In this document: one piece after another, positions 33,121 through 44,066 of the stretch
How the letters are laid out: each line of letters starts with the position of its first letter
How positions within the stretch are numbered: position 1 is the first letter of the stretch
NCBI RefSeq assembly: GCF_012220205.1
Contig: NZ_CP047225.1
Span: 930,001-994,000, forward strand
Direction: 5' to 3'
From: Mycoplasmopsis gallinacea
GTDB taxonomy: Bacteria; Bacillota_I; Bacilli_A; Mycoplasmatales; Metamycoplasmataceae
DNA: 64,000 bases
Program-made: the position numbers and the translations under genes
The notes under the pieces: generated by a model
The model's input: the letters and a program-made list of their open reading frames with translations, nothing else
Told to the model about the DNA's origin: nothing
Database searches by the model: none

Positions 33121-34951
33121 TGTTTCCTTTTTTAGATTTTAAGTGGAAAAGAAGCATTTGAATATCTGCTGGATTAATTCCACTGATTCTTGAAGCTTGT
33201 CCTAAGTTAATTGGACGAATTTTTTCAAGTTTTTGTTTTGCTTCAGTAGCTATATTATTAACTTGTGAATAATCTAAATCAGCTGGAATTACAATTTTAT
33301 CTAGCTTATTCATTTTATTTGCTTCTTGCTCTTGTTTTTTTATATATCCATCTAACCTTACAATTGTTGTTAATTCGTTTTTGAACTCAAAATCACCAAC
33401 AACATCACTAGCAGCAACTTCAGGACGAGCAAGTACTTTTAACATACTTACACCATTTGTAATTCCGTATTTAAGAGCTAAATCACTTTTTGAAGAAACA
33501 AATGAATTTTCTAATTCAACAATTTTATCTTCAATTTTTTTGTATTTATCAAGAACCTTTTGATAATCACTATCACTAATTAACCCTACCATATGACCAT
33601 ATTTAGCAAGACGAATATCAGGGTTATCATTTCTAAGTAAAAGACGATATTCAGCTCTAGAAGTAAGCATACGATATGGTTCTTTAGTTCCTTTGGTTAC
33701 TAAATCATCAATTAAAACACCAATATAAGCATCATTTCTTAAAAGGACAAGACCTTCTTTATTTTCCAGTTTTTGTCCTGCGTTAATCCCTGCAATAAGT
33801 CCTTGTGCAGCAGCTTCTTCATAACCACTAGTACCATTAATTTGACCTGCGGTGAAAAGATTTTCAATAATTTTGGTCTCTAAGGTAGGTTTAAGTTGAA
33901 GCGGATTAATTGCATCATACTCAATAGCATACCCTCATTTTTGAACCTCACAGTTTTCAAGTCCCGGAATAGTTCTAAGCATTTTGTCTTGAACATCAAT
34001 TGGCATTGATGTTGACATACCATTAACATAAATAATGCTTCCATCAGCTGTTTCAGGTTCAAAAAACACTTGGTGTCTTTCTTTATCAGCAAACCGCATT
34101 ACCTTATCTTCAACACTTGGACAATATCTAGGTCCAATTCCTTCAATTAAACCTGAATACATTGCAGAGCGATGAATATTATCTTGAATAATTTTATGTG
34201 TTTGAGCATTTGTGTAAGTTAAATAACATGAAATTTGCTTATCTAATTTCACACCAGAACGAGAAGAGAAACTTAAATATGAATCTTCTAAATTTTCTTT
34301 TTCAACTTTTGAAAAGTCAATTGAATGAGCATATACCCGAGCTGGAGTACCAGTTTTTAATCTTTGGATTTCAAAACCTAAATTATCAAGTGACTGACTT
34401 ACTTTTGGTGTAGTTTTTTGATTATCAGGTCCAGAAACTGTTACTTCATCACCACGAAGAATTCTTGAATTCATGTATGTTCCAGTTGTGATCACACAAA
34501 CTTTAGCATTTAAAATTCCATTTTGCTCTAAAACAATTCCAGTAAATTTATTTCCATCAGTAAGAATGTCAGTAGCAACATCTTCAATGATAGTTACATT
34601 TGGGTGTTTTGAGAGAGCTTCAAAAATGATTTGTGAGTATTTTTCTTTATCAATTTGAGCTCTAATGGCTCTAACTGCTGGCCCTTTTGATTCATTAAGC
34701 ATTTTAATTTGAATCATTGCTAAATCAGAAAAATACCCTTGAACTCCTCCAAGCGCATCAATTTCACGTGTAATAATCCCTTTGGCAGGTCCTCCAATTG
34801 AAGGGTTACATGGCATCATTGCAATTCTTGTTTTATCAAAAGAAACAAGCGCAACTTTGTGCCCTTTATTTGCAAGCGCAAAAGTTGCTTCAACTCCAGC
34901 ATGTCCTCCACCAATTACAACTGCTTCAAAATTTAAATTGTTATTATTCAT
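33110..34951 (-). CDS. mnmG: tRNA uridine-5-carboxymethylaminomethyl modification enzyme MnmG/GidA (613 aa)
   Basis: FAD-dependent partner of MnmE, modifying U34 of tRNAs. The N-terminal dinucleotide site [12 protein letters not shown], the [12 protein letters not shown] motif, [13 protein letters not shown] and the C-terminal helical region ([20 protein letters not shown]) are all present. TGA at about 33935 is Trp ([13 protein letters not shown]). ATG 34951 is chosen; an upstream TTG at 35002 would add residues that are not conserved. No Shine-Dalgarno is obvious. Co-transcribed with rlmH; divergent from the HAD phosphatase gene. Confidence 0.95.
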
Positions 34952-35050
34952 AGTATTTATTATTTTACTAAAAAAAGATTTTTTGCTTATTTTTTCATAC
35001 AAAAAAATTATTTTTTCTAGTTTTAGAAAACTAAAAAAATCAAATTAATT

Positions 35051-35056
35051 TATAAT
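35051..35056 (+). promoter_or_regulatory. -10 box implying leaderless start of the HAD gene
   Basis: TATAAT ends 9 nt before ATG 35066, with no ribosome-binding site between, as at 17975. Confidence 0.55.
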
Positions 35057-35065
35057 ATAAAAACT

Positions 35066-35905
35066 ATGAATAAATGAGTAATTTTTAGCGATGTAGATGG
35101 AACAATCTACCCATTTCCTAATAAGGAACTTTCAAATGAAATTATCAATAAAACTAAAGAATTAGCTGATAAAAACGTTCCTTTTGTAATCAACACTGGT
35201 AATGGTCCATATGAAAAAATCCAAAGATTAGCTAATGAACTTTCAGGTAGATACATTATTTGTTCAAATGGAGCCTTAATTTTTGATAACTTAGAAAAAA
35301 GAATTTTAAATATTGAATATATGCCTCTTAAAGAAGTAGAAAAAGTTTGAGAAATTTCTAATAGATTAGGAATAGGGCTTTATTATTTTGGAACTCATCA
35401 ATACTACTTAAAAGATTTTACTAAGGAAAATAAGGACTTTTTAACTCGTTTTTGTGAATATGATCAGTGAAACACTGAAGGAAAAATCAACGAAGATATC
35501 CATAAAATTGAAGTATATGGAAATAGAGATGAAATTGAAAGATTTTATCAAGAAGCTTCAAAAGCTGATATTGACTTAAATATTTGCAACTTAAAAACTC
35601 ACATCGAAATTACCAAAACCGGAGTTTCTAAAGCAAGCGGAATTAAATGACTTTGTGATAATATTTTTGATTGCACCCTTGAAGATGTAATGGGAATTGG
35701 TGATAGTCCAAATGATATTCCAATGCTTCAGGCTGTTGGTTATTCATATGTTATGGATAATGCTGATCCAGTTACTAAAAAAGCAGCTAAATATTACACT
35801 TCAGATGTACGTCAAAATGGACTTGCTGAAGCAATTGATGATTATTTATACCGTAGCGATTACGAATTAAAAAGAATGATTTCACAACAAAAGTCAAAAA
35901 AATAG
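35066..35905 (+). CDS. HAD-superfamily Cof-type phosphatase (279 aa)
   Basis: Motif I is DVDGT near residue 10 (Asp nucleophile), motif II is in VINTGNG, and motif IV is GIGDSPNDIPML near residue 209. The long cap between motifs II and III marks the Cof/type IIB group, which dephosphorylates sugar phosphates, flavin precursors or other small phosphorylated metabolites. The exact substrate is unknown. Trp residues use TGA. It is followed 9 nt later by the EzrA-like gene and probably shares its transcript. Confidence 0.88.
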
Positions 35906-35914
35906 GTAGCAAAA

Positions 35915-37465
35915 ATGAAATATTTCATAATATTTTTAATTTGTTTATTCTTAATAACACTTGTGTTATTAAGTTTTTTACTTTTTAGAAATATTTATAT
36001 GAATAAAACTTTTAACAAAATTACCAAAATCAAAAATGAAATAAATTATCTTATTTCTTATAATCTTTCAACGCTTTCAAAATACCAAAGCATTAAAAAC
36101 GAAAACAAAACTTTTGATAAAACTTATGATGATCTTAATTCACTCAATCAATTTATTAGTAGCTTTGTAACTACCTTAAAAAACATTTTCGAACAAATTC
36201 AGGAGCATTATAAAAACAAGCAAATCATTCAGTTTTATCACAAAGTTAAAGAATTTAATTACAACCACAATAAATTTAAAGGTTATAATAGCAAATTTGA
36301 ATCACTAACATTTGAACTTAATCAAAAATGAAACACTTTCGATAATGATTGAGATCGCCTTTTAGATGCACTCACAGAAACGCAGTATTTTCTTGATTCA
36401 AGCAAGGAATTTATTCCTAATACTTACGAAAAAGCAATTGTGCTTAATTATGAATACCGCTCTAATTTAACTAGTTTTAAGAACCTAAGAAAAAGTGGAA
36501 ATTTTAAAGATACTAATCAGCAAATGATTGAATTTTCAAAGCAAATTCAGCAATATATTCAAATTTGTGATTCGCTTAAAAAATTAGACTGAATTTTGTT
36601 TGTCGCACTTCCAAGTCAAATTAAATTTCTTAAAAATAAATCTAATTCTTATGATCATAAATTTTATGATAATTTATCCAAAGAAGTTCTAAGCTTGCAA
36701 AATGAATGAAACGAACTTTCTTATAACCAAATCATCCATAAAATTAAAGCAATTTATCAACTCCTTTTTGAAATAGCAAGGGAAAATCATAATAAAAACT
36801 TAGTTGAATCTTTTAATGAAAATAACGCTCATTTTTTAGAAACTATTATAAAAGAGATTCAAGAAGATAAAATTGATCAAAATGTAGTTAATGAGCTAAA
36901 AAACATTGCTAAAAGCATTTCTATAGCTAAAAATTACTCAAAGAATCTAAGTTTATACAAAGAATTTATTGACAAAGCTTCAAATGCATTCCAAAATAGA
37001 CAGAACAAAGAAATAAAGCGCAGCTCCTACTTTCACAAAATGCAAGCTTTTAATATTGAAGTATTACAAACCATATCTTTATATAAAGAATTAATTGAAG
37101 ATAAAAATTGAACCAGCAGTTTTAAAGCAAGAAAAATAAAGCTTGAACTAGATAATTTTTACCAAGAAAATTTATTAAAATTAACTAAAGAAACAGTGAT
37201 TAATCTTAGTGAAAATAAATACAAATGAAACAACTGAGTTGATCTAATTTCACAGGGAATTAAAATTGTAAGTGAAAATTCAGCTTACAAAAAATTAATT
37301 AATGAACTGAGAAAAGTTTTAACTAATAAATATCAATATTCAGCTAAAAAAAGCGAATCTATTAATCAAATTTTCACATTAGCTCAAAACGAATTAAAAA
37401 ACAATGATTATAAAATGCTTTATCGTGATTTAAAAGATAAACTTAAGGAGAAAAAATATGTATAA
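35915..37465 (+). CDS. EzrA-like membrane-anchored coiled-coil protein (516 aa)
   Basis: ATG 35915 begins MKYFIIFLICLFLITLVLLSF, a single N-terminal membrane helix, followed by about 490 residues of predicted coiled coil. This topology and length match the septation-ring regulator EzrA, and ezrA lies near thiI in Bacillus, so gene order supports the call; sequence identity is not obvious by eye. A role in FtsZ-ring control or cell shape is inference. TGA codons are Trp. The stop at 37463-37465 overlaps the thiI start (ATGTATAA), implying coupling. Confidence 0.6.
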
Positions 37466-38600
37466 CAAGATTTTAATTAGATACGGAGAACTTGTTCTTA
37501 AAAAGAAAAATCGAAAAACTTTCATTAAAACATTAGAGCAAAACATCCAACACATCACTGGTGAAAAACCACAAGTAGAATTTGATCGTATGTACCTAAA
37601 TTACAATGAAGAAAATTTAAAAAACTTAAATTATGTTTTTGGAATTAGTTCATATTCTCCAGTGGTTGTAGTTGAAAATGATATTGAAGTTTTTCAAGCA
37701 ACTATTTTAAAAATGGTTGAACCAACATCTAAAACATTCAAAATTGCAGCGCGTAGAAACTTTAAAAAATTTGAATTAACTTCAGATCAAATTAATCACG
37801 CTTTAGGTGGTTTTGTTCTTAAAAATACCCAAATGAAAGTTGATGTTCATAATCCAGATCAAACTTTTTATGTTGAAGTTAGAAATGGACGTACCTATAT
37901 TTTTTCAAAATATATAAATGGACTTGGAGGACTTCCTGTTGGTGTATCTGGAAGAATATTGCATCTTATTAGTGGTGGATTTGACTCTCCAGTAGCTGCT
38001 TACGAGCTTATGAAGCGTGGGCTTAAAGTGGATTTTTTAACTTTTATCACACCACCACAAACTGATCAAAGAACAATTGAAAAAATTTCAAATTTAACTA
38101 AAGTACTTGCTAAATATCAACGTTCATCAACTCTTTTTGTTTGCGATTATAGCGAGCTTATGAACTACATTTCTTTTGTTTCTAAAGAATCATATAAAAT
38201 CACTTTAATGCGTCGTAGTTTTTATCGAATTGCTGAAAAAATGGCTCTTAAAAAAAGTTATTTAGCTGTTTCAAATGGTGATAATCTTGGTCAAGTTGCT
38301 TCACAAACACTTGAATCACTTGCTACAATCGGAAATGCAACTTCAATTCAAATTTTCCGACCACTTCTTACTTTTGATAAAAATGAAGTTATTGATATTG
38401 CACGTAGAATTGGTACTCATGATATTTCGATTATTAAAGCTAATGAAACTTGTGAGTTATTTGCTCCTAAAGAACCTGTCACTAAACCTTCTTTACAAAC
38501 TGCTTTAGAGCTTGAAAAAGAGCTTTATAACTTACCAGAAATGGAGCAAGAAGCTTTTGAAAATGGTATTGATATATTAAATTTTAAATATAGAGATTAA
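37458..38600 (+). CDS. thiI: tRNA 4-thiouridine synthase ThiI (380 aa)
   Basis: Adenylates U8 of tRNA and inserts sulfur delivered by a cysteine desulfurase. The ferredoxin-like/THUMP region is N-terminal; the PP-loop SGGFDSPVAAYELMKRG is near residue 172, and the C-terminal part contains CELFAPKEPVTKP. It lacks the rhodanese domain of enterobacterial ThiI, as in Firmicutes. The ATG follows AAGGAGAAAAAAT and overlaps the previous stop by 8 nt. Confidence 0.94.
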   Translation: MYNKILIRYGELVLKKKNRKTFIKTLEQNIQHITGEKPQVEFDRMYLNYNEENLKNLNYVFGISSYSPVVVVENDIEVFQATILKMVEPTSKTFKIAARRNFKKFELTSDQINHALGGFVLKNTQMKVDVHNPDQTFYVEVRNGRTYIFSKYINGLGGLPVGVSGRILHLISGGFDSPVAAYELMKRGLKVDFLTFITPPQTDQRTIEKISNLTKVLAKYQRSSTLFVCDYSELMNYISFVSKESYKITLMRRSFYRIAEKMALKKSYLAVSNGDNLGQVASQTLESLATIGNATSIQIFRPLLTFDKNEVIDIARRIGTHDISIIKANETCELFAPKEPVTKPSLQTALELEKELYNLPEMEQEAFENGIDILNFKYRD

Positions 38601-38689
38601 AGAAAATTGCGAGCAGTTATTGCTTGTAATTTTTATAATTTATTTATTTAATTTTTCAATTCTCAATATGGTTGATATATAATATAAAT

Positions 38690-38858
38690 GTATCTAATAT
38701 TCTTGTTAGATATCTATATAACTGTAATTAAGTTTTTAACTTAATATTGCGCGCGGGTTCCATGCGCAAACCTGTTGATACGGTCCTTTATATGTGTATT
38801 TTATAGTATCATAACAAAATCCTGAACCCAAAAAGAGGCAAGTGATTGTCTCTTTTTT
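38690..38858 (+). ncRNA. Candidate structured small RNA with an H-type pseudoknot
   Basis: A TATAAT box at 38678-38683 predicts a start near 38690. Downstream are hairpin TATCTAA/TTAGATA (38691-38712), hairpin ATTAAGTT/AACTTAAT (38727-38745), hairpin TTGCGC/GCGCAA (38747-38769) and stem TGATAC/GTATCA (38776-38811), then a rho-independent terminator AAAAGAGGCAA-GTGA-TTGTCTCTTTT at 38831-38856. The loop of the third hairpin contains GGGTTC (38755-38760), exactly complementary to GAACCC (38824-38829), so a pseudoknot can form. No reading frame is visible. It does not match the signatures I know for RNase P RNA, tmRNA, SRP RNA or a tRNA. It fills most of the gap between thiI and the next gene. 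Confidence 0.55.
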
Positions 38859-38883
38859 ATTCAAGTTTTATTTGTGTATACTA

Positions 38884-38945
38884 AGTTATATGAAAAACGA
38901 ATAACTCTATTATCTAGGGTTATTCGTTGTTTTATAAAAGTATAA
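38884..38945 (+). mobile_element. Degraded right-end fragment of an IS1634-like element
   Basis: The hairpin ACGAATAACTCTAT...TAGGGTTATTCGT and flanks align with 21245-21315 of the intact IS. It abuts the stop codon of the ParB-like gene and can act as that gene's terminator. Confidence 0.6.
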
Positions 38946-38946
38946 T

Positions 38947-40905
38947 TTAATAAATAAAAGCTTCTTTTTCTTTAACAGGAAAAGCTTCTAACATTTCTTT
39001 TGTAACTTTATCAAAGTATTCATAATTAATATGATCAATTATTTTAAAGAAGTTTTGGAACTGCTCTAAACTTCTTTTGATTTTATCTTTGATAATTTCT
39101 AATTGGGATGCAAATTCTAAGGAATAAATATTGTGGACAAAGTATGAAAGAAGTGAACGCGAATCCATGTAAAAATCTACAAAATCATGACAAATATCAC
39201 TTGATTGAAAGAGTTTTGTAAGTTCATCTTTATAAATTTCTATATCAGTAAGATGACTAAATACTTTTTCATTTGGAACGTTATAAAAAAGCTTTTTGCG
39301 ATTTTCAGACATAATCACTTCTTTATCTAACCCAAGTTGTTCTCTATTAGTTTCATCTAATGGTATGTTAAAGAAACTTAAAAAGAAAAGCTTTTCATCA
39401 TTTTTGTTTAAGATTGTAAAATCACTTCTATATTCATTGATTTCTTCTTGTTTATCTTTAATATTTGATCTTGGTCTTTCTAAGCAAATTTTAAAAATTG
39501 AATTCAGCTGTTCTTGGATATATTCATCTTTTGATTTGTCTTTGTTTTTCAAAATAGTTTGTAAAAGTGCTAATTTTATAAAATATTCAGAAATGGTCCG
39601 GATGGCAGATACAACAGCATTAAGAAAGAACTTAGATTCATCAATTTGAGTATTATGAATGATTTGATTGAGCAAGTTTTCAATTGGTTTATACTTTTTG
39701 AATTTAGTTTTTAAAAATTTACTTATTTTTTCAGCAATTTCTAATTCACTCATTCGATAATCCACCACTTTTTTGACATTATCATTTTTGACATTTCTTT
39801 TAATATCTAAAAGCTTAGAAAGAGGGAAGTCTCAAAAATGTTTAATAAACTCATAAGTTTTCATTCTAAAATCAGGATCGTTGAAAATAGCACAAAAAAT
39901 TGCTTTTTTATCTGGATTTTGATTATCTTGTTTATCTAAATAAACTTTATAAACAAATCTTTGAATTTTTTCAATCGGATAACCTTTGTAATTTGATGCA
40001 TTGTAAAATTCTCTTTTAGCTTCATTAAATTTAACATCAATATTACTTTTATAATCAAAATCTTTACGTACTTTAATAGCTGTTTTTTTAAGCAATTCAA
40101 GCGTTTTATGTTTATTTAAATCTTCGTGTCTAAGCTCTAAAAAATGCTCAACAAATTCTTGTTCAATTACATAATCAGAGAAGTTGTTATTAGCTAATTG
40201 AATAAATCAGCAAGCATTTAAATATAAATTATAAAGTGAATTTACACTCATATTAAAACGCGCTAAAACTAATTCTTTTTTAGCTTCTAAATCCTGTTTA
40301 TCGTAAATGCTCTCATTTACAAACAAATAGTAAATATCAAGATAAAGAAGTAATTCATTTCATTTTTGATATCCTGCCAGAATTATTCCATGCTTCTTAA
40401 ATAATGAATTCGAAATTTCTTCATTGCTTTTATGAACCTTAATTTGGCTTTCTAATAACTCAAAATCAGTAAAAGGTTTATTAGGTTCTATTTGATCTAA
40501 AAAATCTTTTAAAACCTTTATTTTCTTAGATTTTTCTTCACTCACTTTTCAGAATAATTTATCTATATTTTGCGCGTATTCATCATAATTTGCAATGATT
40601 TTTAAAACTGCTACTCTTCTATTTCCTTCAATTACAATGAATTTATCTTCATCTTTTTGAATAACTTCAATAAAATCAGAATTAGGTAATCATTTGATAT
40701 TGATTGAATTAAAAAGTTCAATAAAACTTTCTTTGTTTTCATAAATTAAATTAGCAATTTCGCTCATTTCTTGGTCAAGGTTATATCTAAAATTAGCACT
40801 TTTTGAACGCTTAATATAATCAAAATTAAACTCGTTAATAATTTCAAATCTTGGATTTCAAAGTCCAAGTTCTAATTTATTTAATAACTCTTTATTACCT
40901 ATCAT
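38947..40905 (-). CDS. ParB-like (GNRR motif) protein of a defence-type module (652 aa)
   Basis: ATG 40905 has AAGGTGG upstream; TAA at 38947; TGA codons are Trp. The N-terminal 120 residues have the layout of a ParB/sulfiredoxin-like domain: WNPRF near the start, a helix (QEMSEIANLIYENKESFIEL), then FIVIEGNRRVAVLKIIA near residue 93, where GNRR corresponds to the GERR/DGQQR nucleotide-binding motif. The remaining 530 residues are helical and unrecognised. It follows the methyltransferase and the DUF262/DUF1524 protein on the same strand, separated from them by an IS remnant. ParB-like domains can act as NTP-dependent switches or nucleases; participation in restriction is inferred from the neighbours. 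Confidence 0.7.
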
Positions 40906-41033
40906 TAGACACCACCTTATTTTATTTCCTTATTATCTATCTCAATTATATTACCTTTAAACGCGTGCTTAAGTAAAATCCAAAAATTAATTGATAAATA
41001 CCTTTTAAATATTAAACCTTTCATTTCCCCACT

Positions 41034-41125
41034 TACTTTTACTATATAGGAAATTTAATATAAAAATAACGAATATAACTATTTTCTAGATTTATTCGTT
41101 ATTTTGATCTCAAAAGTGTCAAACT
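41034..41125 (+). mobile_element. Second degraded right-end fragment of an IS1634-like element
   Basis: Aligns almost end to end with the last 90 bp of the intact IS: TTTACTATATAGGAA, the AACGAATA...TTATTCGTT hairpin and AAAAGTGTCAAACT at the terminus. No transposase sequence remains on its left. Its terminus overlaps the stop codon of the GmrSD-like gene (41124-41126). Confidence 0.7.
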
Positions 41126-44066
41126 ATTCATCAGATTTTTCAAGTGAATAAATATCTTGAATTAAAGCAATGATTGCTTTATTTCTGTTTTCAATTTTTT
41201 CTTTAGTTCACTCTTTCTCAATTTTGAGAATTTCAATTTTTTTATCATAGTTTTTATATTGATTTTCAAATAATTCTGGTAATTTATCTAAATATTTATC
41301 TTTTACTTCTTTAATTGTGAATTTCACACCTGTAAAAGACATCATCGATTTTTCCGTATGTTTATATAATTTTTCATATTTCTCAGCAGGAGGGTTATTT
41401 TTCCCTTTGTTGTTTGCTTGCATATTTAAGATAAAACCATTACCAATAGAATCGATTAAATTAGAGTCTTTTTGTGCTTGTTCTATTTCGTCGTCTTTTG
41501 AATCCTCTTTTATTTTTCTAGAATAAAAATGCTCTCAACTTGAATTTTCACTAAATAAATTTAAGAATTTTGTTAATTCCGAATTATCTTTTAAATAGCT
41601 TCAATTTGGAAAATTATTAAAATCATTCATTAAAAAACATTCAACTCTTCTTATAAGCATTATGTAGTCTTTATTACTACTTGTAGTTCTTTTGGATGGT
41701 TCTGAAAGTCTATTTTCTATATCTTTAGCAAAAGTACTAATTATTTCTTTAAATGTACTTTGCGGATTAATTCATTTATAAAGTTCATTTCTTAAATCTT
41801 CAATATTTTCAATATTATCGCTACCATCATGATGTTGAATTTTATCAGCTCAACGTTTAACAATATCCCTAATTGATTGACCTTCGAAGTAACTTGTTTT
41901 TCAAATTCATCTAAATCTTTCGATTTCAAAAAGTCATCTTATAGCTTTATTGAAGTTGGTTAAATTATCATCTTTAGATGCAAATTCATTAAAACTTATG
42001 ATATTAAATTTTTGTAAGATACTATAAACAATTAAAAATAAAACTGTTGTATCAGCAACTTTAGTAAGGCACATAAAAGGGAAAACAGAAATTAACATAT
42101 GTTTGTTTACTTCGCTAATTTCTTTAGCAAATAGCATTTTCTGCGAATCAAATAATTTCTCTAATTCATTAGTATTTTCAGTTAATATGAATTTAAAAAT
42201 TCAAAGATCTTTCGAAATCACATCTAAAAACTTTTGAAAGTCTCCATTAAATTCTTTATGTTTAGTTTCAATGAATTTTTTGAGAATGTAATAAACTTTA
42301 TATTCATTATTTCTTTCACTATCACAGTTAAGATTGTGTTTGTAATTAATAAAATTAGCAAAAATTTCAATTTTCTTATCATCTTCGATAGTTTCATCGT
42401 TTTTTACTTTATAAAAATGCTCTGATATATTTTTCTTAAAACTTTTTACACAACCAGGATAATTGTAAGGGTCTCAAAGTTTATAAATTAATGAATTAAT
42501 TAAATCGATATTATTTAATCTTTGACTAAGCAGGTTCATTTTTTCAAAAATTTTATCTTCATACTTGCTTTGCACAAACATAATGTTGAAATAAAGATTC
42601 TCAAGGAAAACCTTAGTTAATTTTTCAATTTTTTCCTTATTAAACCCAATTTTACTATTTAAAATGTTTCAAATGTGATCTAAATTATTCTTTATTTTAG
42701 ATTTAAACTCTTTTTCAATATCAGGTACAAAAACTTTCCTAATTTTTTTAATATCGCTTGAAAATAGTGATTTTAAGTATTGATATGATTCTGATTCTTC
42801 GTAATCTCTAAGATTCATTCAATGTTTTTTGTTTTTGAACATATCAACAAAAACTTCAGGAATAAGAATTTTATCTTCATTATGAACATTATAATGAAGA
42901 ATCATTTTATATAGCGCATATGAAAACAAAATCAATGTCATTGTTCTTTGTTGTCCATCAACAATGTTTAAAGTGTTGTTTATTTGTGAAAATGTTATAG
43001 AACCTAAGAAATGTTTTTTATTTTCTTCTTCAATTAAGGCTTCGATATCTTCAAATAAAATATCAATTAATCTTTCATTTCAAGAATAATTTCTTTGATA
43101 TAAAGGTAAGAATATTTCGTTTTTTATAGTAGAAAAATGAAGTAAATAGTTTAAATTGAACACAAAAGATTTAAATGGTGTATTATCATCAACTATATTT
43201 GAGGAACTATCTAAATTTCCATTGAATTCGTAAAAACCATTTGTATAACCTAATTTCTCAGGAGCAAAACTAGAATAATCAAAATGTAGTATTTCTTGAT
43301 CTTTTTGTTTTTCTTTTATCCCTAATGCTGTGATAAATTTATCTAAAATTAATTTCACATTAAACGGATTTTTTCCAGTGCAAATATAATTACAAAATTC
43401 ACCTCAACGCTTTATTACATTAGCAGATTTATTTTTCTTGTTCAAATATTCATTAATTAAATTGTAGTAACTATCTCCAAAATTCTCTATAAAGTTTTTG
43501 CTAAATGATAAAAGAATTGAATTCATTCAATTACTATCACTTATATCATAAAAAATTTCTCTTTGATTATTAGTTAAATAGCTTACAAAGTCAACTTGTT
43601 TTGATTTAGTTTCCTTTTTCTTAGCATTGTAATCATTAATGATATCTATATAACGATTTAATTTATTGGTGATTTTTTCAAAAATATATTCTCTAGTTGT
43701 ATTTTCTCAATTCGAAATTGGATCGTCCTTTAATTTTTCGATAAATTCGTTTTTTAAATAAAAAATGGCTGGTTCCTTATCTTTTGAATTTGTTTCTAAA
43801 ATGTCGCAAATTTTTAAAAATTGCACAACTTGGTTTAAAGTGCTCTCTGATAAGTCTTTTTTGTAAAATTCAAACTCTTCTTCAGTGCCATCTTTATAAA
43901 CAATTGCATTTATTGTTAAATGATTTATTAAATTGCCATTTATATAATCATTTGAAATATGAGAATTGTGAAGTCATTTTAAAATCGCGTTGTCGAAATA
44001 TCCTTGTACATTTGTACCGATATCTCAAATTTCAGTTAAGAACTTTTCTTTACTTTTTTTCGCCAT
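41124..44066 (-). CDS. GmrSD-like DUF262/DUF1524 nuclease with a long N-terminal extension (980 aa)
   Basis: ATG 44066 follows AAAGGGGATAAAA; TAG at 41124. After about 320 unrecognised residues comes the DUF262 region: FLPLYQRNYSWNERL near residue 325, HFLGSITF and NIVDGQQRTMTLILF near 370 (the DGQQR NTP-binding motif). The C-terminal region has the layout of DUF1524, an HNH-type nuclease: SSWEHFYSRK near residue 843, then DSIGNGFILNMQANNKGK. The fusion resembles GmrSD/BrxU/SspE-type modification-sensing restriction enzymes, which cut DNA using NTP hydrolysis. The gene start lies within the methyltransferase gene (17-nt overlap), tying the two together. The canonical EHI motif is altered to EHF, so activity should be confirmed. 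Confidence 0.8.

Noticed and set aside
34952-35002. TTG start adding 17 residues to MnmG
   Set aside because: The extra residues are not part of the conserved protein, and the ATG at 34951 precedes the FAD motif at the usual distance.
38755-38829. tRNA or tRNA-like gene around GGGTTC
   Set aside because: No acceptor stem, anticodon arm or CCA-proximal pairing fits; the GGGTTC pairs with GAACCC instead.
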